From: Chloroflexia bacterium
Lineage (GTDB): Bacteria; Chloroflexota; Chloroflexia; Thermomicrobiales; CFX8
Reading direction: 5' to 3'
Length of the DNA: 37,278 nt
NCBI GenBank assembly: GCA_030431755.1
Contig: JAUIIK010000041.1
Location: 1 to 37,278, forward strand
Below the pieces are notes generated by a model, which did not search any database, had not been told where the DNA came from, and saw nothing but the letters and a program-made list of their open reading frames with translations. Positions 1 through 8,073 of this stretch are shown here, in pieces. The stretch's first letter is position 1, and each line of letters starts with the position of its first letter. The translations under genes and the position numbers were made by a program.

Positions 1-284
1 TCCTCGATCTTCGGCCGGTCAGCTGCGTGTACCAGCAGCGGCACGTCGTAGTGTGTGCGGAGCGCGTCCGCGTCGCCGATGTGGTCCCAATGGCCGTGGG
101 TGATGAAGACGAGCTCCGGTTGCAAGGCGCGCCGGTCGATCTCGGATGTCACCGGGTCGAAGCTATCCGGCGGACCGTCGATGATGAGCGCCTTGTTGGA
201 TGACTTCTCAACGACGAGAAAGACATTCGTTTCGAGCGGCCCGGCGGCGATCTGGATGATTTCGAGCTGTGGGGTTTCTGCCAC
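1..284 (-). CDS. MBL-fold metallo-hydrolase, N-terminal part (cut by window edge)
   Basis: The minus strand from a GTG at 284 reads through the left edge with no stop, giving 94 residues of an N-terminus. The motif THGHWDHIGD is the metallo-beta-lactamase metal-binding signature (HxHxDH); here the second ligand of the first metal is seen as H-G-H-W-D-H. Before it comes the usual pattern of a beta strand (NVFLVVE) and an IDGPP turn. The GTG start is preferred because an AGGAG sits a few bases upstream, and an in-frame ATG further out is followed directly by a stop. The family covers hydroxyacylglutathione hydrolases, lactonases and many unassigned hydrolases, and the substrate cannot be told from this fragment. 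It is divergent from the gene at 392. Confidence 0.9.
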   Translation of the reverse strand, partial: MAETPQLEIIQIAAGPLETNVFLVVEKSSNKALIIDGPPDSFDPVTSEIDRRALQPELVFITHGHWDHIGDADALRTHYDVPLLVHAADRPKIE

Positions 285-391
285 GGTTTCTCCTGTTTCC
301 TATGCCATGCGATGCCTGGACACTCTACCATCAGCGTAGAGGGCGTCCGCGTGTTACCCGGACGCATACGAGAGCAGGACAGGAGCGAGCC

Positions 392-778
392 ATGTCTGGA
401 TTCAGCAGCGAGATTCTCGATGCCGCCGAGCGCGAGCGAGAGATCGAGTTCGAGACCTTTGGGCGTGTCACCGGGACACCGGCGCGTGTCATCATCTGGA
501 TAACGCGAGCCGGTGACCAGCTCTTCATTCGGTCCGGTGGCGGGCTGACGCGCGATTGGCCGCAGAACTTCAAACACCACGGCCACGGTGTCCTGCGCCT
601 GGCCGGCGAGGCAATCCCGGTCACGGCCCGGCACGTCGAGGATGTCGCCGAGGCCAAGCGGGTTACCCGCGCTGTCCAGGCCAAATACGCCAGCGGCGCG
701 GACGGCCACGATAGCCCGGCCGACGCCCCGCCAGTGCCCGCCGAGCTGGCGACCTTCGAGCTACTCCCGAAGGAATAG
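392..778 (+). CDS. small DUF2255-like protein
   Basis: This encodes 128 residues starting MSGFSSEILDAAERE, with AGGAG seven bases before the ATG. The central part (IIWITRAGDQLFIRSGGG, then a Trp-containing loop and a VLRLAGEAIPV strand) resembles the DUF2255 / split-barrel type of small protein, in which a short beta barrel follows an N-terminal helix. No catalytic residues are recognised. There is no signal peptide or membrane segment. It stands alone, divergent from the MBL-fold gene with about 107 bases between the starts. The family call is moderate; the reality of the gene is well supported by start, RBS and codon use. A relation to deazaflavin-dependent nitroreductase-type barrels is an alternative. 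Confidence 0.72.
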   Translation: MSGFSSEILDAAEREREIEFETFGRVTGTPARVIIWITRAGDQLFIRSGGGLTRDWPQNFKHHGHGVLRLAGEAIPVTARHVEDVAEAKRVTRAVQAKYASGADGHDSPADAPPVPAELATFELLPKE

Positions 779-878
779 TGTGTCTGGGACCGACCACATA
801 GGCCTCGCTCGGAGGTGGAGAGCGGGTCGGTATTCGGGCCCGGCAGCGCCATAGTCACTTGTCTTGGCAACAGCACTG

Positions 879-1051
879 GTCATCCTGAGCGAAGGCGGGT
901 ACCCGTGTAGCGGGTGGGAGCCGAAGGATCTAGTTGACCAGGCCAACGCGACGAGAGCGAATGAGAGATTCTTATGCGTCGAGCCCTGCATTGCTAGCCA
1001 TCGGGTGCCAGCCAGATCCTTCGGCTTCGCAAGGCCTTCGCTCAGGATGAC
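879..1051. repeat. 173-bp MITE-like inverted-repeat element
   Basis: The ends are a perfect 18-bp inverted repeat: GTCATCCTGAGCGAAGGC at 879-896 and its complement at 1034-1051. Inside it is a second perfect 13-bp inverted pair (AGCCGAAGGATCT at 919-931, complement at 1014-1026). No ORF in it looks real. The whole can fold into one long hairpin. It lies in the 476-base gap between the DUF2255-like gene and flgC; the rest of that gap holds the flgC promoter region. Confidence 0.8.
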
Positions 1052-1179
1052 ATAACGTTAGTCCCGTGTTCCTGATTGAAAGTGAGTGGTGTCACCGGGC
1101 GAGGTTGCCCGCACAGCCTCAACCTCGGTCGGCTCTACATACATACCAATACGTGCCAAATTGTCACGGATAATCGAGG

Positions 1180-1207
1180 TTGCGCGGCGCTAAACCGTTG
1201 TTATAAT
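1180..1207 (+). promoter_or_regulatory. predicted sigma-70-type promoter of the flagellar cluster
   Basis: TATAAT at 1202-1207 is a perfect -10 box, with TTGCGC at 1180-1185 as a -35 candidate 16 bases upstream. The -10 stands out in a GC-rich setting and is about 48 bases before the flgC start. It would drive flgC and probably the following genes. This is pattern recognition only. Confidence 0.55.
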
Positions 1208-1209
1208 GA

Positions 1210-1231
1210 GTGTACGTACACCTGTACGTAC
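1210..1231. promoter_or_regulatory. GTACGTAC palindromes at the flgC transcription start (candidate operator)
   Basis: GTGTACGTACAC at 1210-1221 is a perfect 12-bp palindrome starting three bases after the -10 box. GTACGTAC is repeated at 1224-1231. The same core TGTACGTACA lies just past the -10 of the predicted dnaA promoter (22245-22254). The position fits a repressor operator or mRNA leader element; the binding protein is unknown. Confidence 0.4.
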
Positions 1232-1254
1232 GATGGTATCCGAGAGGAACGACC

Positions 1255-1707
1255 GTGGGTCTCTTCGAGAGCATGCGCCTGAGCGAATCCGGTCTGAGCG
1301 CCCAGCGCGTTCGTATGGATGTTATCGCAAGCAACATCGCGAACGTCAACACCCTCGAGACCGAGGATGGCGGCCCGTATGTTCGCAAGCGCGTGCGCTT
1401 CGAGACGACAAACCCCGACACCGGCGATATCGTCCGGGTGAGCGCCTTCGACAATGTGCTCGCTGAACGGGCCGTCGGCAACGGCGTGCGCGTCTCGGCC
1501 ATCGAGGAAGACAACGCGGCGCTCGAGCTTGTCTACGACCCGGACAACCCGGCCGCTGACGAGGACGGGTTCGTCCTGCAACCGGATATCGACGTTGTGA
1601 CTGAGATGACCGACATGCTGTCGGCGACGCGCGCCTATGAAGCGAATATCACCGTCCTGAACTCGCTGAAAGCGATGGCGATGCAGGCGCTCGATATCGC
1701 GCGTTAG
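1255..1707 (+). CDS. flgC: flagellar basal-body rod protein FlgC
   Basis: The 150-residue product forms part of the proximal rod, outside the cytoplasmic membrane, after export through the flagellar type III apparatus. The N-terminus carries the rod/hook signature MDVIASNIANVNT (about residues 20-32), and the C-terminus has the typical DMLSATRAYEANITVLNSLKAMAMQALDI helix, written here in two parts: DMLSATRAYEANI and TVLNSLKAMAMQALDI. A start at GTG 1255 is chosen because it gives the canonical short leader (VGLFESM) and has GAGAGG upstream. It is the first gene of the flagellar cluster. Its usual partner flgB is not adjacent but lies 6.4 kb downstream. The length is normal for the family. Confidence 0.95.
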   Translation: MGLFESMRLSESGLSAQRVRMDVIASNIANVNTLETEDGGPYVRKRVRFETTNPDTGDIVRVSAFDNVLAERAVGNGVRVSAIEEDNAALELVYDPDNPAADEDGFVLQPDIDVVTEMTDMLSATRAYEANITVLNSLKAMAMQALDIAR

Positions 1708-1754
1708 ACCGCTGCGGCCCCCCGGTTGTCGTGAGCGGGCCAGAGGAGTAGACG

Positions 1755-2072
1755 ATGCAACTGACACCACCACAGGGAACCGGAATAGGGGCAGGCGGGG
1801 CGATTTCGACCGCTGGCATGACCCCGAAGGCCGGCGAGACGGCTTCGCCTTTCGACGATATTGTCCAGGTGACAGCCCAGGCGGTCGGCAATGTCGAGGC
1901 CTCGATGGCCAACGCCGACATGTACGCGACGCGTATGGCGCTCGGCGAGGATGTCGACATCCACTCGGCCATGCTCGCGATGGAGCAGGCGTCGATTGCC
2001 GTCGACATGACGCTCCAGATCCGCAACCGGGCGCTGGAGGCCTACCGCGAGATCATCTCGATGCAGGTCTAG
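1755..2072 (+). CDS. fliE: flagellar hook-basal body protein FliE
   Basis: This encodes 105 residues, the usual FliE size. FliE links the MS ring to the rod and is needed for rod export. The C-terminal half has the family pattern with the conserved end MTLQIRNRALEAYREIISMQV, seen as LQIRNRALEAYREI and MQV. The N-terminal 30 residues are Gly/Pro/Thr-rich and flexible. The ATG at 1755 follows GAGGAG at 1743-1748. It is 47 bases after flgC and is followed by the heptamer repeat at 2080 and then fliF. Confidence 0.95.
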   Translation: MQLTPPQGTGIGAGGAISTAGMTPKAGETASPFDDIVQVTAQAVGNVEASMANADMYATRMALGEDVDIHSAMLAMEQASIAVDMTLQIRNRALEAYREIISMQV

Positions 2073-2079
2073 CTTGTGA

Positions 2080-2141
2080 GGGATTAGGGATTAGGGATTA
2101 GGGATTAGGGATTAGGGATTAGGGATTAGGGATTAGGGATT
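2080..2141 (+). repeat. GGGATTA heptanucleotide tandem array (8 full units)
   Basis: Eight perfect GGGATTA units run from 2080 to 2135, followed by GGGATT at 2136-2141. The array starts eight bases after the fliE stop and ends 76 bases before the fliF start. Nine G-triplets with four-base loops fit the rule for G-quadruplexes on the coding strand. No coding function is seen in this 145-base gap. Confidence 0.97.
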
Positions 2142-2217
2142 CGTGCGATGAATCTGGGCCCTGGAGCCAGGTTGAATCAGTAGTGATTGCGACGAGATGA
2201 AGCGCAGGTGAGCGACG

Positions 2218-3822
2218 ATGAATGAGGGCATAACCAACCAGTTCCAGCGCGTGCGTGAGCTTGTCGGGCGGATGAGTCCCGGGATGCAGGTCGCCGCTGC
2301 CGGGCTGCTGGTCGCGGCAATTGCCGGCGTGCTCTTCTTCGCGACTCGCAGCGAACCGACCCGCATGGAGGTGGCCTTCTCCGGCCTCCAGACCGAGGAC
2401 GCTGCGCAGATTGTCGATATCTTGCGTGACAACGGCATCGACTACGAGGTCTCGTCGGATGGCTCGACGATCCGGGTGCCGTCAGACGATGTGGCCGACG
2501 CGCGGCTGATGGCGGCCAGCAATGGCTTGCCCGAGGGTGGCACCGTTGGCTTCGAGATCTTCGACAGCACCTCCTTCGGCACGACGAACTTCCAGCAACG
2601 GGTGAATTACCAGCGGGCGCTCGAAGGCGAGCTGGCCCGGACGATCAACCGGCTCGACGCCGTCCAGAGCTCGCGGGTCATGATCGCGATGCCGGAGGAG
2701 ACGGTCTTCATCGACGACCAACAGCCGACGACGGCCTCGGCCGTCTTGCGCCTGAAGTCCGGCGCGTCGCTGCCGCCCGACCAGCTGGTCGGCATCAGCA
2801 ACCTCATCGCCGGCAGCGTCGAAGGGCTCGTGCCGGAGGACATCACGATCGTCAGCACCGATGGCTCGATGCTCTGGGATGGCGCAGCCGTCGCGCAAGC
2901 GCCGTTGACCGGTCTGGACGATCAGTTCACCGCCCAGCGCGCCTTTGAATCGGGGCTCGAACGGTCGATCCAGGAGATTGTCGAGCGCGTCGTTGGGCCC
3001 GGTGGGTCATCGGTCACCGTAAGCGCGGTGATGGACTGGGATCAGCGCACCGTCCAGAACGAGACTTACTCGCCGGATGGCCTGGAGCCGCAGATCCGTA
3101 GCCAGCAGGAGACATTACGGTCATCGACGAATAGTACCGACGGGGCTGGCGGGGTACCGGGCACAGACACTAACATTCCTACAGACCAGGAAGAAGAAGG
3201 TGTCGCCGACGCAGGCACATTGGATACCTTCAGTGATACGGTCACGAATTACGAGATCTCGTCGAGTTCCGAGTCGATCATCGAAGCGCCTGGCGATGTG
3301 CAGCAGCTCTCGGTGGCGGTCGTGCTCGATCAAGAGCGCGTCGATCCCGAAGTGGTCCTCACGATCGAAGATCTCGTGCGTAGCGCGGTTGGACTGGAAG
3401 ATGCGCGCGGCGATCAGATGACGGTTGCCGCGGTCCCGTTCAGCGAAGAGGGTCTGCTTTCGGAGATCGATCTCCCGTCACCCTCGCTGATCGACCAGTA
3501 TCTCCCGCTCGTCACGATCGCCCTGATGATCCTGATCCCGGCCGTGCTGCTCTTCCTGCTCTACCGGATGTTGTCGAAGACGGATGAGGAAGCCGTTCTT
3601 GCGCCGGTTGTGCTCGGAGACCTCACACCCCAGGCGGCAGCGGGGCCCGCGGGAGGCGGACCGCAGATTGACTTCCGCATGGAAGAAGTTGCCCCGGTTG
3701 AGCTCGACGAGACGGTCGCGAACCCGTCGGCGCGCCGCCAGCAGATCCTGCGGCTGGCAGAGAACGACCCGGCCCAGTTGTCCGCGCTCGTTCGTTCCTG
3801 GTTGTCTGAGGATAACTCCTGA
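2218..3822 (+). CDS. fliF: flagellar MS-ring protein FliF
   Basis: The 534-residue product forms the MS ring in the cytoplasmic membrane on which the switch and rod assemble. Transmembrane segments lie at about residues 23-43 (AAAGLLVAAIAGVLFFAT) and 427-449 (PLVTIALMILIPAVLLFLLY). Between them are the YscJ/FliF ring-building domains (FSGLQTEDAAQIVDILRDNG; YQRALEGELARTI) and a Ser/Thr/Gly-rich linker. The cytoplasmic tail RRQQILRLAENDPAQLSALV is the FliG-binding end. The start ATG is preceded by AGGTGAG. Its stop overlaps the fliG start by one base (TGATG), showing tight coupling of ring and switch protein. Confidence 0.97.
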   Translation: MNEGITNQFQRVRELVGRMSPGMQVAAAGLLVAAIAGVLFFATRSEPTRMEVAFSGLQTEDAAQIVDILRDNGIDYEVSSDGSTIRVPSDDVADARLMAASNGLPEGGTVGFEIFDSTSFGTTNFQQRVNYQRALEGELARTINRLDAVQSSRVMIAMPEETVFIDDQQPTTASAVLRLKSGASLPPDQLVGISNLIAGSVEGLVPEDITIVSTDGSMLWDGAAVAQAPLTGLDDQFTAQRAFESGLERSIQEIVERVVGPGGSSVTVSAVMDWDQRTVQNETYSPDGLEPQIRSQQETLRSSTNSTDGAGGVPGTDTNIPTDQEEEGVADAGTLDTFSDTVTNYEISSSSESIIEAPGDVQQLSVAVVLDQERVDPEVVLTIEDLVRSAVGLEDARGDQMTVAAVPFSEEGLLSEIDLPSPSLIDQYLPLVTIALMILIPAVLLFLLYRMLSKTDEEAVLAPVVLGDLTPQAAAGPAGGGPQIDFRMEEVAPVELDETVANPSARRQQILRLAENDPAQLSALVRSWLSEDNS

Positions 3823-4832
3823 TGTCGATGTCTAACGCCAACGCGCTCCACGGTAAGCAGAAGGCCGCCGCGCTCTTTATTGGCCTCGGACCCGAGGTTT
3901 CGGCCGAGGTAATGAAGCACCTGCGCGCGGACGAGGTCGAGTCGATCACCCGCGAGATCTTGCGGATGGAGCAGATCGACGACCACACCAAAGAGGATGT
4001 CTTTCGCGAGCTCTACGATATGGCGCTGGCGCACAGCTTCATCACGACCGGCGGCGCGGACTACGCCCGCAATATGCTCCACCAGGCCTTCGGCGAGGAG
4101 CATGGCGACAACATCCTCCGTAAGGTCGGCCAGACGATCCCGGCCAAGCCCTTCGAGTTCCTCAAGCGCTCCGATCCCCGGCAGCTCGCGAACTTCCTCC
4201 AGAACGAGCAGCCGCAGACGATTGCCCTGATTCTCTCGCACCTGCCGGCGAACCAGTCGGCTGAGGTCGTATCGAGCTTTCCGGAAGAGATGCAGGTCGA
4301 TGTCTCGCTGCGCATCGCGACGATGGACCGCACGCCGCCGGACATCGTCGCCCGGGTCGAAGAGATTCTCCAGGTGCGGATGTCGTCGGTTATTTCCCAG
4401 GAGTTCACGACGGTCGGTGGCACGGCGTATCTCGTCGATGTGCTGTCGTCGGTCGACCGCTCGACGGAGCGCGAGATCCTCGACCGGCTCGAAGACGAGG
4501 ATCCCGAGATTGCCGACGAGGTGCGCAAGCTCATGTTCACCTTCGAGGACATCATCAACCTCGATGCGCGCTCGGTCCAGCGCGTCTTGCGCGAGGTCCA
4601 GATGAAGGATCTGGCGCTGGCCCTTAAGGCGGCCCGCGACGATCTCAAGGAACACATCTTCTCGAACATGTCCCAGCGTGCGGCCGAGATGCTGCGCGAG
4701 GAGATCGAGATCTCCGGACCGGCGCGTATCCGCACCATCGAGGACGCGCAGCTTCGCATCGTGGCGATTGTGCGGCGGCTGGAAGACCAGGAAGAGATCA
4801 TCATTTCACGGGGAGGAGAGGTTCTTGTCTAG
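3822..4832 (+). CDS. fliG: flagellar motor switch protein FliG
   Basis: The 336-residue product is the C-ring component that binds FliF and takes torque from the stator. The N-terminal domain (KAAALFIGLGPEVSAEVMKH) binds FliF. The middle domain has a variant of the EHPQ motif, EQPQTIALIL, at about residues 128-137. The C-terminal domain carries the charged torque helix (LALKAARDDLKEHIFSNMS). Length and domain order are normal. Its ATG overlaps the fliF stop, and fliH begins within its last eight bases, so the set is translationally coupled. The EHPQ His is replaced by Gln, a conservative change seen by eye. Confidence 0.97.
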   Translation: MSMSNANALHGKQKAAALFIGLGPEVSAEVMKHLRADEVESITREILRMEQIDDHTKEDVFRELYDMALAHSFITTGGADYARNMLHQAFGEEHGDNILRKVGQTIPAKPFEFLKRSDPRQLANFLQNEQPQTIALILSHLPANQSAEVVSSFPEEMQVDVSLRIATMDRTPPDIVARVEEILQVRMSSVISQEFTTVGGTAYLVDVLSSVDRSTEREILDRLEDEDPEIADEVRKLMFTFEDIINLDARSVQRVLREVQMKDLALALKAARDDLKEHIFSNMSQRAAEMLREEIEISGPARIRTIEDAQLRIVAIVRRLEDQEEIIISRGGEVLV

Positions 4833-5511
4833 GAGCACCCGACTCGTCCGTGACTGGTCCAACGTCAGTGAGACGGTCCGGCTCATCAATGACACGGCTG
4901 CGCCGGCGCGTAGCGCGGCAACCCATGTCGAGCCCGCGCCCGATACCAGCGCGCTGCTGGCCGAGACACAGCGCCAGATTGAAGAGATGCACCTGCAAGC
5001 CCAGGCCCAGATCGAGGCGCAACGGGAGCAGATGTACGCCGATGCGCTGGCCCAGGCGCGCCAGGAGCTGCAGTCGGAATTCGAGACGCTCGTCGATGCG
5101 AGCTTTCAACGCTTCAACCAGATCGTCGCCCAGGCGGCAGTCGATCAGGAACGCATTGTCGAGGCTGCCGAGAAGGACCTCTTCGAGCTGGCCGTCGCCA
5201 TCGCCCACGAGGCCACCGGCGAGCAGCCCTCTGAGGACGCCATCGAGCGGCGTGTGCGCGATGGGTTGGATCTGCTCACCTCCAGCGAGGTTACGACCGT
5301 CCTCTTGAATCCTGACGATCTCATGCTGGCGACGCCCTGGATCGAGCAGTGGCAGCAGGCCGAGGGCGTCCAGGTCGAGATCGTGCCCGACCGCTCGGTC
5401 GAGCCGGGCGGCTGCGAGATCGTCGCCCGCAGCGCGATCTATGATTTCAGCCCCCAGGCGCGTTTGCAGATGATCGTTGACGCCTTGCGCGACCGTGGCG
5501 AGAGTGGGTAG
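4825..5511 (+). CDS. fliH: flagellar assembly protein FliH
   Basis: This 228-residue protein is the regulator of the export ATPase FliI and links it to the C ring. A long Glu/Gln/Ala-rich coiled coil (about residues 45-90, with AQAQIEAQREQMYADALAQA) is followed by the FliH/YscL C-terminal domain (AAEKDLFELAVAIAHEATGE; CEIVARSAIYDFSPQARLQM). The start is taken as TTG at 4825 inside the end of fliG because GGAGGAGAGG lies directly upstream. Other starts further upstream would run through fliG in another frame. The fliI start follows four bases after the stop. Confidence 0.9.
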   Translation: MSRSTRLVRDWSNVSETVRLINDTAAPARSAATHVEPAPDTSALLAETQRQIEEMHLQAQAQIEAQREQMYADALAQARQELQSEFETLVDASFQRFNQIVAQAAVDQERIVEAAEKDLFELAVAIAHEATGEQPSEDAIERRVRDGLDLLTSSEVTTVLLNPDDLMLATPWIEQWQQAEGVQVEIVPDRSVEPGGCEIVARSAIYDFSPQARLQMIVDALRDRGESG

Positions 5512-5515
5512 CCCG

Positions 5516-6886
5516 ATGAGCGCCGTCAACCTCCGGCCATACCACGATGCGCTGCTTGATATCCCCGGCGCGCGCCGCGAGGGCCGCGTGCGCGAGGCCG
5601 TCGGCATCGCGCTCGAAGCCGAGGGGCTGGATGTCAGCATCGGCGAGCTCTGCCATATTCACCCGCGCCGCTCGCACGGCGACACCGCGCGCGATGGCAT
5701 CCCGTCTGAAGTCGTCGGCTTCCGGGGCGACCGCTTCGTCCTCGTGCCGTTGACCGATGTACGCGGGATTGGTCCCGAGAGCCGGGTCACAGCGACCGGT
5801 CGCTCCTTCCGCGTGCCGGTCGGCGATGCGATGCTCGGTAGAGTGCTGGACGGCCTTGGCCGCCCGATTGACGGCAAGGGACCCCTGCGGGTGCAGCACA
5901 CCTACGAGCCGTCGCTGCATCCACCCTCCCCGCTTGGCCGGCAGCCGATTTCGCGGCAGATCCAGACCGGCGTCCGGGCGATTGACACGGCCATCTCCTG
6001 CGCCGAGGGGCAGCGTATGGGTATCTTCGCCGGCTCCGGCGTCGGTAAGAGCACGCTCATCGGGATGATCTGCCGCAACATCGAAGCCGATGTCCGGGTC
6101 ATCGCGCTGATCGGCGAGCGTGGCCGCGAGGTGCGGAACTTCATTGAGAACGACCTCGGCCCGGAGGGCTTGTCGCGCTCGGTCGTGATCGTCTCGACCT
6201 CCGACCAGCCGGCGATGTTGCGTCTGAAGGCGGCCTGGGTCGCGACCTCGATTGCCGAGCATTTCCGCGACGCCGGCCAGCGGACGGCGCTGATGATGGA
6301 CTCGGTCACGCGGTTGGCGATGGCCCAGCGCGAGATCGGCCTGGCAGCCGGCGAGCCGCCGACATCGCGCGGCTACACGCCGTCGGTCTTCAGCCTGCTG
6401 CCGAAGGTGCTCGAACGGGCAGGTATGGGCGAGGTCGGCAGTATCACCGCGTTCTACACCGTCCTCGTCGACGGCGACGATTTCAATGAGCCAGTCACCG
6501 ATGCCGTGCGCGGTATCCTCGACGGCCATATCTATTTGTCGCGTGATCTGGCCAACGAGAACCACTTCCCGGCCATCGACGTGCTGGGCAGCGTTAGCCG
6601 TGTCATGCGGGACATTGTCGACGAGCGGCATTACCGGCTGGCCGATGACCTGCGGCACATCATGGCGACCTACCACCATGCCCGCGACATGATCGACATT
6701 GGCGCGTACAGCGCCGGCTCGAACCCGAAGATCGACCGGGCGGTGCGGCTGATGGGCCAGATCCAGGCATTTCTCCAGCAGACGCCGGACGACCTGTCCC
6801 CGATCCCGAGGAGTCTGGAGCGTATCGAGGGCATTCTGAACGCGCCTGACGATGCGCCGCTGACCCAGATCGGCGGTCTGCGATGA
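5516..6886 (+). CDS. fliI: flagellum-specific export ATPase FliI
   Basis: The 456-residue ATPase energises and organises type III export of rod, hook and filament subunits on the cytoplasmic side. The Walker A motif GSGVGKST lies at about residues 172-179, and the Walker B region is RTALMMDSVTRLAMAQREI. The FliI/YscN signature PPTSRGYTPSVFSLLPKVLE and the F1-beta-like fold are clear. The start is set at ATG 5516, giving MSAVNLRPYHDAL; an in-frame GTG at 5504 is possible. The stop overlaps the fliJ start by four bases (ATGA). Confidence 0.97.
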   Translation: MSAVNLRPYHDALLDIPGARREGRVREAVGIALEAEGLDVSIGELCHIHPRRSHGDTARDGIPSEVVGFRGDRFVLVPLTDVRGIGPESRVTATGRSFRVPVGDAMLGRVLDGLGRPIDGKGPLRVQHTYEPSLHPPSPLGRQPISRQIQTGVRAIDTAISCAEGQRMGIFAGSGVGKSTLIGMICRNIEADVRVIALIGERGREVRNFIENDLGPEGLSRSVVIVSTSDQPAMLRLKAAWVATSIAEHFRDAGQRTALMMDSVTRLAMAQREIGLAAGEPPTSRGYTPSVFSLLPKVLERAGMGEVGSITAFYTVLVDGDDFNEPVTDAVRGILDGHIYLSRDLANENHFPAIDVLGSVSRVMRDIVDERHYRLADDLRHIMATYHHARDMIDIGAYSAGSNPKIDRAVRLMGQIQAFLQQTPDDLSPIPRSLERIEGILNAPDDAPLTQIGGLR

Positions 6887-7419
6887 GCGCGCCGCGCGGC
6901 TTCGTCTTCCGCTTGCAGGCATTGCTCGACCATCGCGAGAAGCTGGTTGAGGATGCCGAACAGATCATGGCGCGGCACGAGGCGACGGTCGCTCAATACG
7001 AGCAGGGGCTGGAGTTCATCGCCGCCCGGCGCGGGCAGATGAAGACCTACCTCGGCGCGCTCCAGGTGCAGCCGTCAATCGATATCCAGGCGCTGGAGTC
7101 CGTCAGCGGGTACGACGGCGTCTTGAACCACGAATCACAGGAGCTCCGGACCAAGCTGCGCGCCGCCGAACGTGACTTACGAGAGTCACGCGATGTCGTC
7201 GTCCAGTGCCGGATCGATCTAGAGGCCATCGAAAAACTGCGTGAGCGCGATCTCAAGCGGTTCGTCATCGAGCAGCAGGCGAAAGAAGACCGCATGCTCG
7301 ACGAGCTGGCTTCAGCGGCGTTTGCGCGGGAAATGGGAGCAGCGCGAGGACTGCGCCCCGCGGGGGATGCACCATGGAAGGATCAGGACTCGACCTCTCG
7401 CGCGTCTCACAGCAACTAA
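6883..7419 (+). CDS. fliJ: flagellar export chaperone FliJ
   Basis: The 178-residue product is coiled coil for nearly its whole length, beginning [20 protein letters not shown], which is the usual FliJ N-terminus. FliJ stands in the FliI hexamer as a stalk and helps cargo hand-over to FlhA. Heptad-like Glu/Arg/Leu patterns run to about residue 145 ([20 protein letters not shown]), followed by a Gly/Pro/Asp-rich tail. It overlaps fliI by four bases, and the next gene starts 46 bases before its stop. Identity rests on position as well as pattern, since FliJ sequences diverge widely. Confidence 0.88.
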   Translation: MSAPRGFVFRLQALLDHREKLVEDAEQIMARHEATVAQYEQGLEFIAARRGQMKTYLGALQVQPSIDIQALESVSGYDGVLNHESQELRTKLRAAERDLRESRDVVVQCRIDLEAIEKLRERDLKRFVIEQQAKEDRMLDELASAAFAREMGAARGLRPAGDAPWKDQDSTSRASHSN

Positions 7420-7973
7420 TCGCAGCCCGCCAGCTACAGGTTGGCGGCTGGCTGCGCGGCTCGCAGACGAATGCTGCGGGCGGCTCGTCATCGTTTTCTG
7501 ACACCCTGGCGAATGCGCTGGGTGGCTCCAGCCCGGTCGTCAGCCCCGGCGCCAGCTATGGCTCCGGGCCGCTTACGTCGACGCTGCCCTTTGGCGATCT
7601 GATCGACTCGGCGGCGCGTTCGGCGGGCATCCCGCCGGCCTTGATCGCGGCGGTCATCCAGGCGGAATCCAACTTCAACCCGAATGCCGTCTCCCCAGCC
7701 GGGGCCAAGGGGCTGATGCAGCTCATGGACGGCACGGCTGCCGGGCTGGGCGTCACCGACTCCTTCGACCCGGCTCAAAACATCCAGGGCGGCACGCAGT
7801 ACCTGACGTCGATGCTCGAACGCTTCGGCGGCAATGTCGCGCTGGCGCTGGCGGCCTACAACGCCGGGCCGGGCGCGGTGGAGCAATATCAGGGCATCCC
7901 GCCATACGCCGAAACGCAGAAATACGTGCCAACGGTACTGGGGTTCTATGAGCAGTACCAGGACCGGTCCTAG
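7374..7973 (+). CDS. SLT-type lytic transglycosylase in the flagellar cluster
   Basis: This 199-residue product has a C-terminal soluble lytic transglycosylase (SLT/GEWL) domain at about residues 75-195. The catalytic Glu lies in [15 protein letters not shown], followed by the fold markers [26 protein letters not shown] and [15 protein letters not shown]. The N-terminus ([20 protein letters not shown]) is not a signal peptide. The enzyme would cleave peptidoglycan to let the rod through, the job FlgJ does elsewhere; no flgJ is seen here. Lack of a signal peptide suggests export through the flagellar apparatus, as an inference. The start overlaps fliJ, with GGGGGATG before the ATG. Confidence 0.9.
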   Translation: MEGSGLDLSRVSQQLIAARQLQVGGWLRGSQTNAAGGSSSFSDTLANALGGSSPVVSPGASYGSGPLTSTLPFGDLIDSAARSAGIPPALIAAVIQAESNFNPNAVSPAGAKGLMQLMDGTAAGLGVTDSFDPAQNIQGGTQYLTSMLERFGGNVALALAAYNAGPGAVEQYQGIPPYAETQKYVPTVLGFYEQYQDRS

Positions 7974-8073
7974 CCCGAGTGCAGACTCACGGTGGGGGCG
8001 TAACAGGACCACGGTGGCTTTAGTTCCGCAGGCACAGTGGCATACGCTTGAAAAGGAAAGTTGAGGAACGACT

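Noticed and set aside
2080-2141. GGGATTA array as a CRISPR
   Set aside because: Units are 7 bases with no spacers; it is a simple tandem repeat.
3561-4655. Long minus-strand open frame opposite fliF and fliG
   Set aside because: It lies entirely opposite well-supported flagellar genes; composition (Arg/Asp/His rich) is what the complement of GC-rich coding DNA yields. The same holds for 5447-6922, 12868-13944 and 9340-10158 on the minus strand.
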